Assembly: GCF_026624755.1 (NCBI RefSeq)
Contig: NZ_JAPMXC010000001.1
Span: 1,283,219 to 1,347,218 of the forward strand
DNA length: 64,000 nucleotides
Origin: Robbsia betulipollinis
GTDB lineage: Bacteria > Pseudomonadota > Gammaproteobacteria > Burkholderiales > Burkholderiaceae
Direction: 5' to 3'
The translations under genes were made by a program, and so were the position numbers. Below are positions 17,644-27,371 of the stretch, piece by piece (the stretch's first letter is position 1; every line of letters starts with the position of its first letter). Under the pieces are notes generated by a model. That model saw only the letters and a list, made by a program, of their open reading frames with translations, ran no database searches and had not been told where the DNA came from.

Positions 17644-19695
17644 CTAACCCTTCACGTTCGCCAGCACTTCGCGCGCGGCACGCACGACGGCGTCGGTCGT
17701 GATGTCGAACTTCGCGTACACGTCCTGGATCTTGCCGGACTCGCCGAAGCTGTGCATGCCCACGAACTTGCCCTCCAGGCCCAGGTACTTGTCCCAGCCC
17801 AGCTCAACCGCTGCCTCGACCGCCACCCGTGCCCGCGTCTCGCCCAGCACCTGCTTGCGGTACGCCAGGTCCTGCTCCTCGAAAAGCAGCCTGCAAGGCA
17901 TCGATACGACCGCCGTCGGCACGCCTTCCTTTTGCAGGATCTCCCGCGCTTCCACGGCAAGATGCAATTCCGAGCCTGTCGCCAGCAACGTCAGTTGACG
18001 GGAACCGCCCTCCGCGTCCAGCAGCACGTAGGCGCCGCGGGCGGACTTGTTCTCGGTACCCGCTTCGGTGCGCAACAGCGGCATGGGCTGGCGCGACAAC
18101 GCGATCAACGCCGCGCGGCGCGGCTGATCCAGGATGAGTTCCCAGCATTCCGCCGTTTCCACCGCGTCGCCTGGCCGATACACGCCCAGATGCGGGATCG
18201 CCCGAAGCGCCGCCAGATGCTCGACCGGCTGGTGCGTCGGACCGTCCTCGCCCAGGCCGATCGAATCATGGGTCATCACGAACGTCGTGCGAATCTGCAT
18301 CATCGCCGCGAGACGAATGGCCGGACGGCAATAATCCGAGAAGCACAGGAAGGTGCCGCCGTAGGGAATCAGGCCGCCGTGGAGCGCCAGACCGTTCATC
18401 GCCGCGGCCATGCCATGCTCGCGCACGCCATAGTGGATGTACGAACCGTCATAGCTGCCCGGCTTCACCTCGACCTGGTTTTTCGCCTTGGTGTTGTTCG
18501 ACGGCGTGAGGTCGGCGGATCCGCCCAGCAATTCCGGGATGGCATCGAACAGGTGGTTGAGGACCGCGCCGCTGGCCTGCCGCGTCGCGAGTTCTCCACC
18601 CTTCTCGATGAATTCCCGGCGCGCGGCGGCGATCGCGTCCTTCCAGTTGACCGGAAGCTCGCCCTTGGTGCGACGCTCGAAATCGCCGCGCAGGGGTTCC
18701 GGCGCCTGTTTCACGCGATCCGCCCAGGCCATGCGCGCGGACCGGCCCTTCGAACCGATCTCCCGCCACTCGCTGAGCAAGGCCTCGGGGATCTCGAACG
18801 GCGCCGAGTTCCAACCGAGCAGCTTGCGCGCCCCGGCGATCTCGTCCTCGCCAGGCGCGTCGCTGTGCGCCTTCTGCGTGCCCGCCTTCGTCGGAAAGCC
18901 AAAACCGATGATCGTCTTGCAGGCGATCAGCGTCGGCTGACCGTCGTTCTCGCGCGCCGTCGTGATCGCCTCGCGGATGGCGTCGGTGTCATGGCCATCG
19001 ATTTCCAGCACGTGCCAGCCGGACGCCCGGAAACGTTCCACCTCGTTGTCGGACACCGCCAGGCTGGTCGCGCCATCGATCGATATCGAATTGTTGTCCC
19101 AGAACGCGATCAGACGGCCCAGCTTCAGGTGACCTGCCAGCGAGATCGCCTCCTGGCTGATGCCCTCCATCAGACAGCCATCGCCCAGGAACACATAGGT
19201 AAAATGGTTGACCAGTTCATTGCCGAAGCTCGCATTCATGATGCGCTCGCCCAGCGCCATGCCGACCGACTCCGCGATGCCCTGTCCCAACGGGCCGGTG
19301 GTCAGCTCGATGCCGTCCGCGTGCCGATATTCGGGATGACCCGGGGTCTTGCTGCCCACCTGGCGGAATTGCTTCAATTGCTCGATCGGCATGTCCGCGT
19401 AACCGGTCAGATAGAGCAGACTGTACAGCAGCATCGACCCATGACCGTTGGACAGAATGAAGCGGTCGCGATCGATCCAGTGCGGATCGGCAGCATCGAA
19501 CTGCATGAAATCCTTGAACAATACCGTCGCGATATCGGCCATCCCCATCGGCGCGCCCGGGTGACCGCTCTTCGCCTTCTGCACGGCGTCCATGGAAAGG
19601 AATCGAATGCAGTCCGCCATGTCCCGAAGATGCTGGTCACGCGGTGCGGGCACGCTTTTCGGTGCCACGGGTGCTGCGGAAGATTGTTCTGTCAT
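17644..19695 (-). CDS. tkt: Transketolase
   Basis: This 683-residue protein is a full-length thiamine-diphosphate transketolase of the pentose phosphate pathway, moving two-carbon units between ketose and aldose phosphates. It shows SGHPGAPMGMADIA, SNGHGSMLLYSLLYLTGY, TTGPLGQGIAESVGMALGE, and the thiamine site GDGCLMEGISQEAISLAGH, then DSIGLGEDGPTHQPVEHLAALR in the pyrimidine domain. The catalytic histidines lie in these blocks. An AAAGG sequence sits just upstream of the ATG. In related bacteria tkt usually precedes gap and pgk; here it ends 70 bp from the LysE gene with no such partner, so the local order is not the common one. Confidence 0.95.
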   Translation of the reverse strand: MTEQSSAAPVAPKSVPAPRDQHLRDMADCIRFLSMDAVQKAKSGHPGAPMGMADIATVLFKDFMQFDAADPHWIDRDRFILSNGHGSMLLYSLLYLTGYADMPIEQLKQFRQVGSKTPGHPEYRHADGIELTTGPLGQGIAESVGMALGERIMNASFGNELVNHFTYVFLGDGCLMEGISQEAISLAGHLKLGRLIAFWDNNSISIDGATSLAVSDNEVERFRASGWHVLEIDGHDTDAIREAITTARENDGQPTLIACKTIIGFGFPTKAGTQKAHSDAPGEDEIAGARKLLGWNSAPFEIPEALLSEWREIGSKGRSARMAWADRVKQAPEPLRGDFERRTKGELPVNWKDAIAAARREFIEKGGELATRQASGAVLNHLFDAIPELLGGSADLTPSNNTKAKNQVEVKPGSYDGSYIHYGVREHGMAAAMNGLALHGGLIPYGGTFLCFSDYCRPAIRLAAMMQIRTTFVMTHDSIGLGEDGPTHQPVEHLAALRAIPHLGVYRPGDAVETAECWELILDQPRRAALIALSRQPMPLLRTEAGTENKSARGAYVLLDAEGGSRQLTLLATGSELHLAVEAREILQKEGVPTAVVSMPCRLLFEEQDLAYRKQVLGETRARVAVEAAVELGWDKYLGLEGKFVGMHSFGESGKIQDVYAKFDITTDAVVRAAREVLANVKG

Positions 19696-20031
19696 CGGTA
19701 TACCTTTTTAGGTCAATAACGGATGGCGCACTCCACCCGGCCACGGTTGGCGATATCGCGCCTGCTGCGGCGTTTCGCTCGAACCGGCGAGCGGGAGCCT
19801 GTTTCGCGCCAGATCGGTCGGCAAACGGGAGGAGGAAATCGCGCGTTCGTAGGGCGCGCTGCGTTCTCCATACGCCCGGTCTCGACACGACGCCTGGCCT
19901 CGGCGCGGGCGCCTCAACAGCTTTTATACCACTGTAGGGCATTGCGTGTGCGAGTACGTCCGATGAAAATGCCGCGTGGGACGCCCTGTCAGGGGACCGC
20001 AGGTTGATCGGTTCGATGGTACTTTCGTGGA

Positions 20032-20709
20032 ATGAAGCAAGCGCTGCGGAGATTTGCGCTTGGACCGGGGCCCGATTCAGTACTTTCACCATTCAACGAC
20101 TTGACGACACTCCAGGAAATCGTCGCGCTCGATCTGCTTACCTTGCGAGCGCATACCGAGCGCGCGGGTGACATCCTCGATGCCGATCTGCACCCTGTCC
20201 GCGTGCGGGGCATGCTCGAACGTTGCAAGGTTTGCCTGGTACGCAAGGCGACGATACTCGTCGCCTATGCGGCGCTGGCTCCCGAATCGCAAACCTGCTG
20301 GTTTGTGCAGGCGTTCAACACCCATCCGTCGCATCGGACGCCAGCCGTCCTGTCGGCGCTTCTGGCCCGCTCTCCGAGCCGGCCGACCGGAAAGGCATCG
20401 TCGCACGCAGCCGAAGAAACCGTACGACGGCAAGGTATGCCGCCCATCGCCAAATGCCGGCGGCCTCCCGATCACCACGCATCCGTCGGCCCGGGCTGTC
20501 GCCGTGCGCCGCGGATCGCCGCGCATGGCAGGAGGAATGGCCCGCTGCGGCGTGGTGTCCGGCGGGACATTGGCGGTGCAAGCGGGATGGACACGACCTT
20601 GCGGAGTGGAGAAGTGACTTACCGCGATAATTCCGTGCCCGGACCAACCGGCCGGGCCACAAAGCGAAGCGTTGACAACGCAAGCGAACGAATGCTCGTC
20701 GTGCGATAA
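20032..20709 (+). pseudogene. Broken GNAT-type acetyltransferase (N-terminal part only recognisable)
   Basis: The first ~112 residues read like a normal protein and resemble a GNAT acetyltransferase: RVRGMLERCKVCLVRK, then ILVAYAALAPES and CWFVQAFNTHPSHRT. After about base 20370 the translation becomes Arg/Pro/Gly-rich and the acetyl-CoA and C-terminal GNAT motifs are absent, and neither other frame restores them convincingly. The simplest reading is a gene cut by rearrangement, lying directly left of the trb cluster. Family assignment is moderate; it could also be an unrelated small gene with a spurious 3' extension. Confidence 0.45.
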
Positions 20710-20908
20710 AGGCAGGGTACGGCCGATAAGTTTGCCGCAGGACTTGCGCCATGTCGCCCAGGCACTTTCAGCTAGCGGGTGCGACAGGGACTGAACGGCC
20801 AGCGACCATAACCTAGCCGTTCGGACAGGGGCGTACGATATTGCACTTCGCTTCTTTTCTGTATATCGTTGGCAACTCTCCCGTGATTATCGTTAGGATA
20901 TCTCATCG

Positions 20909-21868
20909 ATGGAGGACGAAAATCTTCAGGCATCGGTTCGTGCACGCGCGGTGGAAAAACTTCGTCGCGACCTCGGTTCGACAGTGATGCACGCTCTCGC
21001 GGACCCGAAAACAGTCGAAGTGCTGTTGAATCCCGACGGGGCATTGTGGCAAGAACGCTTGGGGGAAAGGATGCAGCAAATCGGCACGATGACCGCGCAA
21101 CGAGGCGAAGCCGTGATCAAGACCGTCGCTGGCTACCATGGCAAAACCATTACCCGCGCAACGCCTCTCGTTGAAAGCGAGCTTCCGACCGACGGCTCGC
21201 GTTTCGCCGGGCAGCTTCCTCCCGTCGTCGAAGCGCCTACCTTCGCCATACGCAAGAAGGCTGTTTCGATCTTCACGCTCGACCAATACGTCGAATCGGG
21301 CATCCTGACCCCTTCCCAGGCCGTTGTCATCAAAGCCGCCGTCAAGGCCCACAGGAACATCCTCGTCATCGGCGGAACGGGTTCCGGCAAAACCACTCTG
21401 GTGAATGCCGTCCTGCATGAAATGGTCCAGAACGATCCATACGAGCGATTCGCTCTCCTCCAGGACACCAGCGAATTGCAGTGCACGGCCGGAAACAAGG
21501 TGGCGTACCACACAACGATCGACGTGACGATGACCCTGCTGCTGAAGACCATTTTACGGATGCGTCCGGACCGGATCGTGGTCGGAGAGGTACGCGGCGC
21601 CGAGGCGCTCGACCTGCTCGATTGCTGGAACACCGGCCATGAGGGGGGTGCGGCCACCCTACATGCCAACGACGCGCATGCCGCACTGATTCGCCTCAAA
21701 TCGCTCGTGACCCGTAACGATGCGGCACCCGACGAGATTGAGCCCCTGATCGGCGAGGCGGTTCATATCATCGTCCACATCGCCAGAGTCGCATGCGGTC
21801 GCCGCGTTCAGGAAATTATTGCAATCGATGGATATGAAGATGGCGGCTATATGACCCGCAACCTTTAG
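20909..21868 (+). CDS. trbB: TrbB, VirB11-type hexameric ATPase of conjugal transfer
   Basis: This 319-residue protein is close to the length of RP4 TrbB. It carries Walker A GGTGSGKTTL at ~residue 155, the Asp box DTSELQC, the GEVRGAEALDLLDCWNTGHEGG Walker B/His-box region and TLHAND. VirB11-type ATPases sit at the cytoplasmic base of the type IV secretion channel and power pilus assembly and substrate transfer. It is first in a run of thirteen transfer genes that follow the RP4 Tra2 order. No TrbA-like regulator gene is found upstream. A 131-bp gap separates it from trbC. Confidence 0.95.
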   Translation: MEDENLQASVRARAVEKLRRDLGSTVMHALADPKTVEVLLNPDGALWQERLGERMQQIGTMTAQRGEAVIKTVAGYHGKTITRATPLVESELPTDGSRFAGQLPPVVEAPTFAIRKKAVSIFTLDQYVESGILTPSQAVVIKAAVKAHRNILVIGGTGSGKTTLVNAVLHEMVQNDPYERFALLQDTSELQCTAGNKVAYHTTIDVTMTLLLKTILRMRPDRIVVGEVRGAEALDLLDCWNTGHEGGAATLHANDAHAALIRLKSLVTRNDAAPDEIEPLIGEAVHIIVHIARVACGRRVQEIIAIDGYEDGGYMTRNL

Positions 21869-21999
21869 GCGCCGTGATCCACTTCTACAGACCCACATGT
21901 GGGATCAAACGTTTATGGCGATGCAGACGCTGCCCACGATGGTTTCCCGCTTCCGCACGCCAGCGGAAATGCATCGCATTCTTTGAGGACATCCTTCAC

Positions 22000-22392
22000 A
22001 TGCAGTTCATTCGGCTCCGCTTCGATATCAGCAACCGCACCATACTCGGCCTCGCGATTGCACTGCTATTGCTGGTTGCGGTGCAATCCGCGATTGCGGC
22101 GGCCACGAGTGGCGGCGGCCTTCCCTCGGATGGCTGGTTCACCAAAATCCGGCAATCGGTTACGGGACCCTGGGCATTTACCATTTCGATTCTCGGTATC
22201 GTGGGCGCGGGCGCCACGCTGATCTTCGGCGGCGACATGAATGGTTTCCTGCGCACCATTATTTTTCTGACGCTCGTTCTGAGTTTCATCATCGCCGCGC
22301 AGAACACGCTTTCCGGGATCACCGGGCAAGGCGCCGAAATCACGGCCTGGACGAACATGTTCTCCACCATCGGACGCACGCGGACCGCCTGA
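22000..22392 (+). CDS. trbC: TrbC, VirB2-type major pilin precursor
   Basis: This 130-residue prepilin has a long signal segment (LAIALLLLVAVQSAIAAA), then TSGGGLPSDGWFTKIRQSVTGP and two membrane helices. Near the end is GQGAEIT, equivalent to the site in RP4 TrbC where the TraF peptidase removes a short tail starting AEI and joins the ends into a cyclic pilin. A traF-type gene lies at the end of the cluster. The ATG at 22000 has GAGGAC upstream and gives a family-like start; the longer frame from 21874 is Cys/Arg-rich and unlikely. Confidence 0.92.
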   Translation: MQFIRLRFDISNRTILGLAIALLLLVAVQSAIAAATSGGGLPSDGWFTKIRQSVTGPWAFTISILGIVGAGATLIFGGDMNGFLRTIIFLTLVLSFIIAAQNTLSGITGQGAEITAWTNMFSTIGRTRTA

Positions 22393-22394
22393 TC

Positions 22395-22706
22395 ATGGCC
22401 CTGCGAGCGATTCCCATTCGGCGGGCAGGCAACCGGGAAAACCTGTTCATGGGTGGCGATCGGGAACTGGTGATGTTCTCGGGATTACTGGCTGCCGTTC
22501 TGATCTTCGCCGCACAGGATTGGCTTGCCGCCGGATTCGGCGCCGGCGCATGGTGCATCGCCCTGTGGACTTTCCGAAAGATGGCGAAGGCGGATCCGAA
22601 GATGCGATTCGTTTACGTGCGCAGTCGGCGATACGACGCCTACTACCCGCCTCGCGCAACCCCGTTTCGCGACAACACCGGCACCCAGGGAAAGCAATAT
22701 ACATGA
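22395..22706 (+). CDS. trbD: TrbD, VirB3-type inner-membrane transfer protein
   Basis: This 103-residue protein has the VirB3/TrbD layout: a short N-terminal region (IPIRRAGNRENLFMGGDREL), a hydrophobic pair (~28-60, FSGLLAAVLIFAAQDWLAAGFG), and a conserved end with MRFVYVRSRRYDAYYPPRATPF. It anchors with the TrbE ATPase at the inner membrane. It starts two bases after the trbC stop and its stop overlaps the trbE start (ATGA), so the three genes are translationally linked. Confidence 0.92.
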   Translation: MALRAIPIRRAGNRENLFMGGDRELVMFSGLLAAVLIFAAQDWLAAGFGAGAWCIALWTFRKMAKADPKMRFVYVRSRRYDAYYPPRATPFRDNTGTQGKQYT

Positions 22707-25249
22707 TCCCGGTCATCACTCTCGTCATTGCGGTGCCGGGCACAGCGCTGCTGGTAGGCTTATTCCTACTCGTTCGACAAACAAACGCCGATTTGCGGCT
22801 GAAGAAGCATCGTTCCAAGGACGCCGGGCTGGCGGACCTGCTCAATTACGCCGCGGTGGTCGATGACGGCGTGATTGTCGGGAAAAATGGTTCTTTCATG
22901 GCGTCCTGGCTTTATCGCGGTTCGGATAATGCCAGCGCGACCGAGGCCGAGCGCGAAATCATTTCATTCCGGATCAATCAGGCACTTGCCCCACTGGGAA
23001 ACGGATGGATGATGCATGTCGATGCGATACGCCGGCCCGCCCCGAACTACAGCGATCCGAGCCTTTCGCATTTTCCCGATCGGGTCTCGGCGGCCATAGA
23101 CGAAGAACGGCGTCGCTTGTTCGAGAATATGGGAACGCTGTACGAAGGTTTCTTCGTCGTCACGATCACGTGGTTCCCCCCGATGCTGGCCGAACGCAGG
23201 TTCGTCGAACTGATGTTCGACGACGAGGCGGAAAAACCCGATCGCAATCGCCGCACGGCGCATCTCATCGAACAGTTCAAACGGGAAGTCGCCAACGTCG
23301 AAGGCCGTCTTTCGGCGGCTGTCGCGCTAGAGCGGCTGTGCGGCGTCAAGCTCGCGCGGGAAGACGGCTCCACCGTAACCCACGACCAGCAACTGCAATG
23401 GTTGCAATTTTGCGTGACCGGCCTGAATCATCCCATCCAGCTTCCTCGCAACCCCATGTATATCGACTCGCTCATCGGCGGCCAGGAACTCCATACCGGG
23501 GTGGTACCGAAAATTGGCCGAAACTTCATTCAGGTAGTCGCCGTGGAGGGTTTCCCGCTGGAATCCTACCCCGGCATCCTTTCCTCACTGGCCGAACTGC
23601 CCGTGGCATACCGATGGTCGTCGCGTTTCATTTTTCTCGATCATCACGAAGCCGTCGCGAAACTCGAGAAATTCCGGAAAAAGTGGAAACAAAAGATCCG
23701 CGGGTTCTTCGATCAAGTATTCAACACCCACACCAGCCACGTCGACGAGGACGCGGCGACGATGGTGTCAGACGCTTCATCGGCCATCGCCGAGACCAAT
23801 AGCTGCATGGTTTCGCAGGGCTACTACACCAGTGTCGTCGTATTGATGGGCGAAGACCGCGCGGAACTTGAGCTGTCCGCTCGTCGGTTCGAAAAGACCA
23901 TCAATGCACTGGCATTCACGGCGCGCGTCGAGACGATCAACACGATGGATGCCTATCTCGGCTCGCTGCCGGGGCATGGCGTGGAAAACGTACGGCGGCC
24001 ATTGCTGAACACACTGAATCTTGCCGACCTTCTACCCACCAGCACCATCTGGACCGGCGAAAACCGCGCGCCCTCGCCGTTATTCCCCCCCAATGCGCCC
24101 GCGCTGCTGCACGCGGTCACAAGCGGAAATTCGCCATTCCGCGTGAACCTGCACGTCCGCGACCTGGGCCACGGCATCATCTTCGGTCCCACTCGAACGG
24201 GCAAGTCGACGATGCTCGGCCTGATCGCGTTGCAATGGCGCCGTTATCATGGGTCGCGGATCTACGCGTTCGACAAAGGCCTGTCGATGTATCCCACCTG
24301 CAAGGCTGCCGGCGGGCGTCACTACACCGTCGCATCCGATGCCGACACGCTCGCCTTCGCGCCGCTCTCCCGCCTCGATACCCGTTCGCGCCGTGCATGG
24401 GCGGTGCAATGGATCGACACCATCCTCGCATTGACGGGCGTGACGACGACGCCCGCGCAGCGCAACGCGATCGCCGAAGCGATTCTGAACATGCACACCA
24501 GCGAGTCCCGCACGCTGTCGGAATTCACCGTAACCGTGCAGGACGAAATCATCCGCGAAGCGCTCAGGCCCTACACCGTGGATGGCGGCATGGGGCATCT
24601 ATTCGATGCGGAAGACGATGGCCTCGATCTGGCCGACTTCATGACCTTCGAAATCGAACAGTTGATGGGCCTAGGGGAGAAGTACGCTTTGCCGGTGCTG
24701 CTGTACCTGTTCATGCGCATCGAGGAGTCGCTGAGCGCGGAAGATGCGCGGCCGACGCTGCTGATTCTCGACGAGGCCTGGCTGATGCTGGCCCACCCCG
24801 CCTTCCGGGACAAGATCGAGGAATGGCTGCGCTCGATGGCGAAAAAAAATTGCGCGATACTCATGGCGACGCAAAGCATTTCCGAGGCGGCACGGTCGGG
24901 CATTCTGGATCTCATCACCGAATCCACGGCGTGCCGGATCTATCTCGCCAACCCCAACGCACGCGAAGAACGGACCGCCGAGATTTATCACCGTATGGGG
25001 CTGAATCAGCGTCAGATCGAGATCGTCGCAGGGGCCGTACCAAAGCGCGACTACTACTACGTTTCGGAACAGGGTCGGCGCCTGTATCAGTTGGCTCTTG
25101 GCCCTCTCGCGCTCGCCTTCGTCGGCGCCACCGACAAGGAATCCATTGCCACGATGAAAAGGCTCGAGGCGGCGCACGGCGATGCCTGGGTGCATGAATG
25201 GTTGCGTATCAAGGGATTGAATTTGAACGGATACGAGGCGGCCGCATGA
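22703..25249 (+). CDS. trbE: TrbE, VirB4-type ATPase of conjugal transfer
   Basis: This 848-residue ATPase is the largest transfer protein here and matches the TrbE/VirB4 family length. A hydrophobic N-terminus (~1-25) may contact the membrane. Walker A GPTRTGKST lies at ~495 and Walker B LLILDEAWLML at ~690, followed by MATQSISEAARSGI. VirB4 proteins drive pilin movement and channel assembly. The start ATG overlaps the trbD stop. Its own stop overlaps the trbF ATG. No interrupting stop or frameshift is seen, so the motor is intact. Confidence 0.95.
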   Translation: MIPVITLVIAVPGTALLVGLFLLVRQTNADLRLKKHRSKDAGLADLLNYAAVVDDGVIVGKNGSFMASWLYRGSDNASATEAEREIISFRINQALAPLGNGWMMHVDAIRRPAPNYSDPSLSHFPDRVSAAIDEERRRLFENMGTLYEGFFVVTITWFPPMLAERRFVELMFDDEAEKPDRNRRTAHLIEQFKREVANVEGRLSAAVALERLCGVKLAREDGSTVTHDQQLQWLQFCVTGLNHPIQLPRNPMYIDSLIGGQELHTGVVPKIGRNFIQVVAVEGFPLESYPGILSSLAELPVAYRWSSRFIFLDHHEAVAKLEKFRKKWKQKIRGFFDQVFNTHTSHVDEDAATMVSDASSAIAETNSCMVSQGYYTSVVVLMGEDRAELELSARRFEKTINALAFTARVETINTMDAYLGSLPGHGVENVRRPLLNTLNLADLLPTSTIWTGENRAPSPLFPPNAPALLHAVTSGNSPFRVNLHVRDLGHGIIFGPTRTGKSTMLGLIALQWRRYHGSRIYAFDKGLSMYPTCKAAGGRHYTVASDADTLAFAPLSRLDTRSRRAWAVQWIDTILALTGVTTTPAQRNAIAEAILNMHTSESRTLSEFTVTVQDEIIREALRPYTVDGGMGHLFDAEDDGLDLADFMTFEIEQLMGLGEKYALPVLLYLFMRIEESLSAEDARPTLLILDEAWLMLAHPAFRDKIEEWLRSMAKKNCAILMATQSISEAARSGILDLITESTACRIYLANPNAREERTAEIYHRMGLNQRQIEIVAGAVPKRDYYYVSEQGRRLYQLALGPLALAFVGATDKESIATMKRLEAAHGDAWVHEWLRIKGLNLNGYEAAA

Positions 25250-25959
25250 GAATCGGTCCGCGAGGCGTATTCGGCACGAAGCCACCGAAACCGGATACCG
25301 CAAATCCCTATGTGAACGCCCGGCGTTCCTGGAACAGCCATGTCGGCAGCGTCATGGAGTACGGCACGATTGGCTTCTTTCTCGGTTTGCTGTGTCTGCT
25401 GATCACGCTTGCCTCGGTAGGCGGCATCATCTACATCGGCAGTCAGTCGAAATTCATCCCTTTGGTGTTTCAGGAGGACGCCAGCGGCAACAAAATCTCG
25501 ATGACGCGCGCCGATCGCATTCCTGACGCCAGAGTCGCCGACTATCGTTCCGCGGTAGGTGAATTTATCGGCAACCTGCGCCTCGTCACACCCGACGCGG
25601 AATTGCAGGGGAAAGCCGTTCGGCATGCCTACGCCTATCTGGCATCCGGCGACCCGGCCATCTCCAAGGCGAACGAATACCTGAACGGTACGAAGGAAGC
25701 CAACCCCTACGCCCGCGCCGGCACCGAAACGGTGAGCATCGAGCTGAAGTCGGTGTTGCAGCAATCACGTCATACCTGGCAGGTCGACTGGATGGAAACG
25801 ATTCGCGCGCGGGACGGCACGCCCAGAGAACCGCCCTACGCCATGCGTGCCCTCGTCACGATCTATCAAAACACCGGGGCGAAATTACAGGATCAAAACA
25901 TGTTCTGGAACCCGCACCATGTTTTCATTACCGACTTCAACTGGACGAAGCAGTTCTAG
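25246..25959 (+). CDS. trbF: TrbF, VirB8-type inner-membrane assembly protein
   Basis: This 237-residue bitopic protein has a cytoplasmic N-terminus (NPYVNARRSWNSHVGS), one membrane helix (~43-68, IGFFLGLLCLLITLASVGGII) and a periplasmic VirB8-like domain, ending in VFITDFNWTKQF, typical for TrbF. It nucleates the core complex in the periplasm. The ATG overlaps the trbE stop. A 15-bp gap precedes trbG, with GGACC in place of a strong ribosome site. Confidence 0.93.
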   Translation: MRIGPRGVFGTKPPKPDTANPYVNARRSWNSHVGSVMEYGTIGFFLGLLCLLITLASVGGIIYIGSQSKFIPLVFQEDASGNKISMTRADRIPDARVADYRSAVGEFIGNLRLVTPDAELQGKAVRHAYAYLASGDPAISKANEYLNGTKEANPYARAGTETVSIELKSVLQQSRHTWQVDWMETIRARDGTPREPPYAMRALVTIYQNTGAKLQDQNMFWNPHHVFITDFNWTKQF

Positions 25960-25974
25960 GACCGGGACAGAACC

Positions 25975-26865
25975 ATGAAAAAAACGCCGATTTTCACGCT
26001 GCTTTTCAGCCTGCTGCCGGCGGCGATTCACGCTGCCCCCGGCACCGGCCCATTTGCCGATCAATATTTCTCGCGCGACGAACCCCGGCTCACCGCGCAG
26101 GAAAGAGCGGCCATCGCCATCGGCAAGAAGTGGCAGGAAGGGCAGAACGTGAAACCCTATCAGGGCACGAACGGATCGATCAACTGGCCCTATTTGCCGG
26201 GCAAGCAATATCCGGTGATGTGCGCCGTTTTACATGTTTGCGACGTTGCGCTGCAAGCTGGCGAAAAGGTCAACGGCGTGAATGTGGGAGACCCTCGCTA
26301 TACGATCGAGCCGGCAGTGACGGGCTCGGGGGCGGAACAGGTGGTGCATCTCATCCTGAAGCCGCTCGACGTCGGTCTGGATACCACCCTCGTATTGACG
26401 ACGAATCGACGTACGTATCATTTCCGCCTGCGGTCGAGCCGCTCGCATCTGATGCCATTCATGTCCTTCACCTATCCGGAGGACGCGATGACGAAGTGGA
26501 AGACGATCCGGGCGCGCGAGGCCCAAACCCGCGAGCAGCGCACGATGCCAAAGACGGGGGAATACCTCGGCGACCTGGACTTCGATTATGCGATCGACGG
26601 CGCGGCGCGATGGAAGCCGATACGCGTCTACAACGATGGCAGCAAGACCATCATTCAGATGCCGCCTGCCATGCGCCAAAGCGAAGCGCCGGCGTTACTC
26701 GTTTTACGCAAGGAGGGGGGACCATTCCACGAGCCCGAAACGCACATGGTGAACTATCGCGTCCAAGGAGACCGCTACATCGTAGACACGATATTCGACA
26801 AGGCGGTGCTGGTGTCCGGCGTCGGTTCGAGCCAGGACAAGGTCACCATCACGAAAGGAAGATGA
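25975..26865 (+). CDS. trbG: TrbG, VirB9-type core-complex protein
   Basis: This 296-residue protein has a signal peptide (MKKTPIFTLLFSLLPAAIHA). The N-terminal part holds VMCAVLHVCDVALQAGEKV, typical of VirB9/TrbG, and the C-terminal beta-sandwich has DFDYAIDGAARWKPIRVYNDG, TIIQMP, then APALLV and VNYRVQGDRYIVD, the region that contacts VirB7/TrbH and the outer-membrane ring. It would form the outer-membrane core complex with TrbH and TrbI. All conserved blocks are present, so the gene looks intact. Confidence 0.94.
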   Translation: MKKTPIFTLLFSLLPAAIHAAPGTGPFADQYFSRDEPRLTAQERAAIAIGKKWQEGQNVKPYQGTNGSINWPYLPGKQYPVMCAVLHVCDVALQAGEKVNGVNVGDPRYTIEPAVTGSGAEQVVHLILKPLDVGLDTTLVLTTNRRTYHFRLRSSRSHLMPFMSFTYPEDAMTKWKTIRAREAQTREQRTMPKTGEYLGDLDFDYAIDGAARWKPIRVYNDGSKTIIQMPPAMRQSEAPALLVLRKEGGPFHEPETHMVNYRVQGDRYIVDTIFDKAVLVSGVGSSQDKVTITKGR

Positions 26866-26867
26866 CA

Positions 26868-27371
26868 ATGCGCGGATTCGTGTTGAACACCGTCGCGGTG
26901 ACCGCGCTGGTCGGCTTGGCAGGCTGCACGGTTACGCAACGTCCGCACGGCAATCATGCGGCAGCCTCGTCAGACGCCAACAAGACGATGGCGGATGACA
27001 CGGTAACGCAACTTATGGTCTTGTATCCGCCCGCGCATACGCGCCTCGACATACAGCATCCGGCCAGCGACGACTACGGCCGCACACTGCTGTCGTCCCT
27101 GCGCGAGAAAGGCTATGCCATTCTCGAGTACGACCCGTCACCGCAGTCCGCCGGGACCGACACGGTAGCGGACGCCGCCAGTTTGCCCTTGGTGCCGCCT
27201 GTCGTGCCGGGCGTCCCATTACGCTATGCAGTGGACGCCGTCGAGCCAATGGCTCTGTACCGCGTGACCCTGCAGATAGGCGCGCAGTCGATCAGCCGGG
27301 CTTTCGGCATCACCGAAAGCGGCATGCCTCACCCCGCGGGCCTGTGGATTCGCAAGGAGCCGGGACGATGA
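26868..27371 (+). CDS. trbH: TrbH, conjugal transfer outer-membrane lipoprotein
   Basis: This 167-residue lipoprotein has a signal peptide with lipobox LAGC (Cys20). It lies between trbG and trbI, the RP4 position of trbH, and plays the VirB7-like role in the outer-membrane part of the channel. Sequence conservation in TrbH is low; position and lipobox are the main evidence. Two ATGs (26862 and 26868) are possible; 26868 is preferred because AAGGAAG then has a normal 6-base spacing. The stop overlaps the trbI start. Confidence 0.88.
   Translation: MRGFVLNTVAVTALVGLAGCTVTQRPHGNHAAASSDANKTMADDTVTQLMVLYPPAHTRLDIQHPASDDYGRTLLSSLREKGYAILEYDPSPQSAGTDTVADAASLPLVPPVVPGVPLRYAVDAVEPMALYRVTLQIGAQSISRAFGITESGMPHPAGLWIRKEPGR

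Noticed and set aside
17551-19719. 722-residue plus-strand ORF opposite transketolase
   Set aside because: Antisense to tkt and of shadow composition.
21874-21999. Longer N-terminus for TrbC
   Set aside because: The extra 42 residues are Cys/Arg-rich and precede a clean signal peptide with its own ribosome site at 22000.
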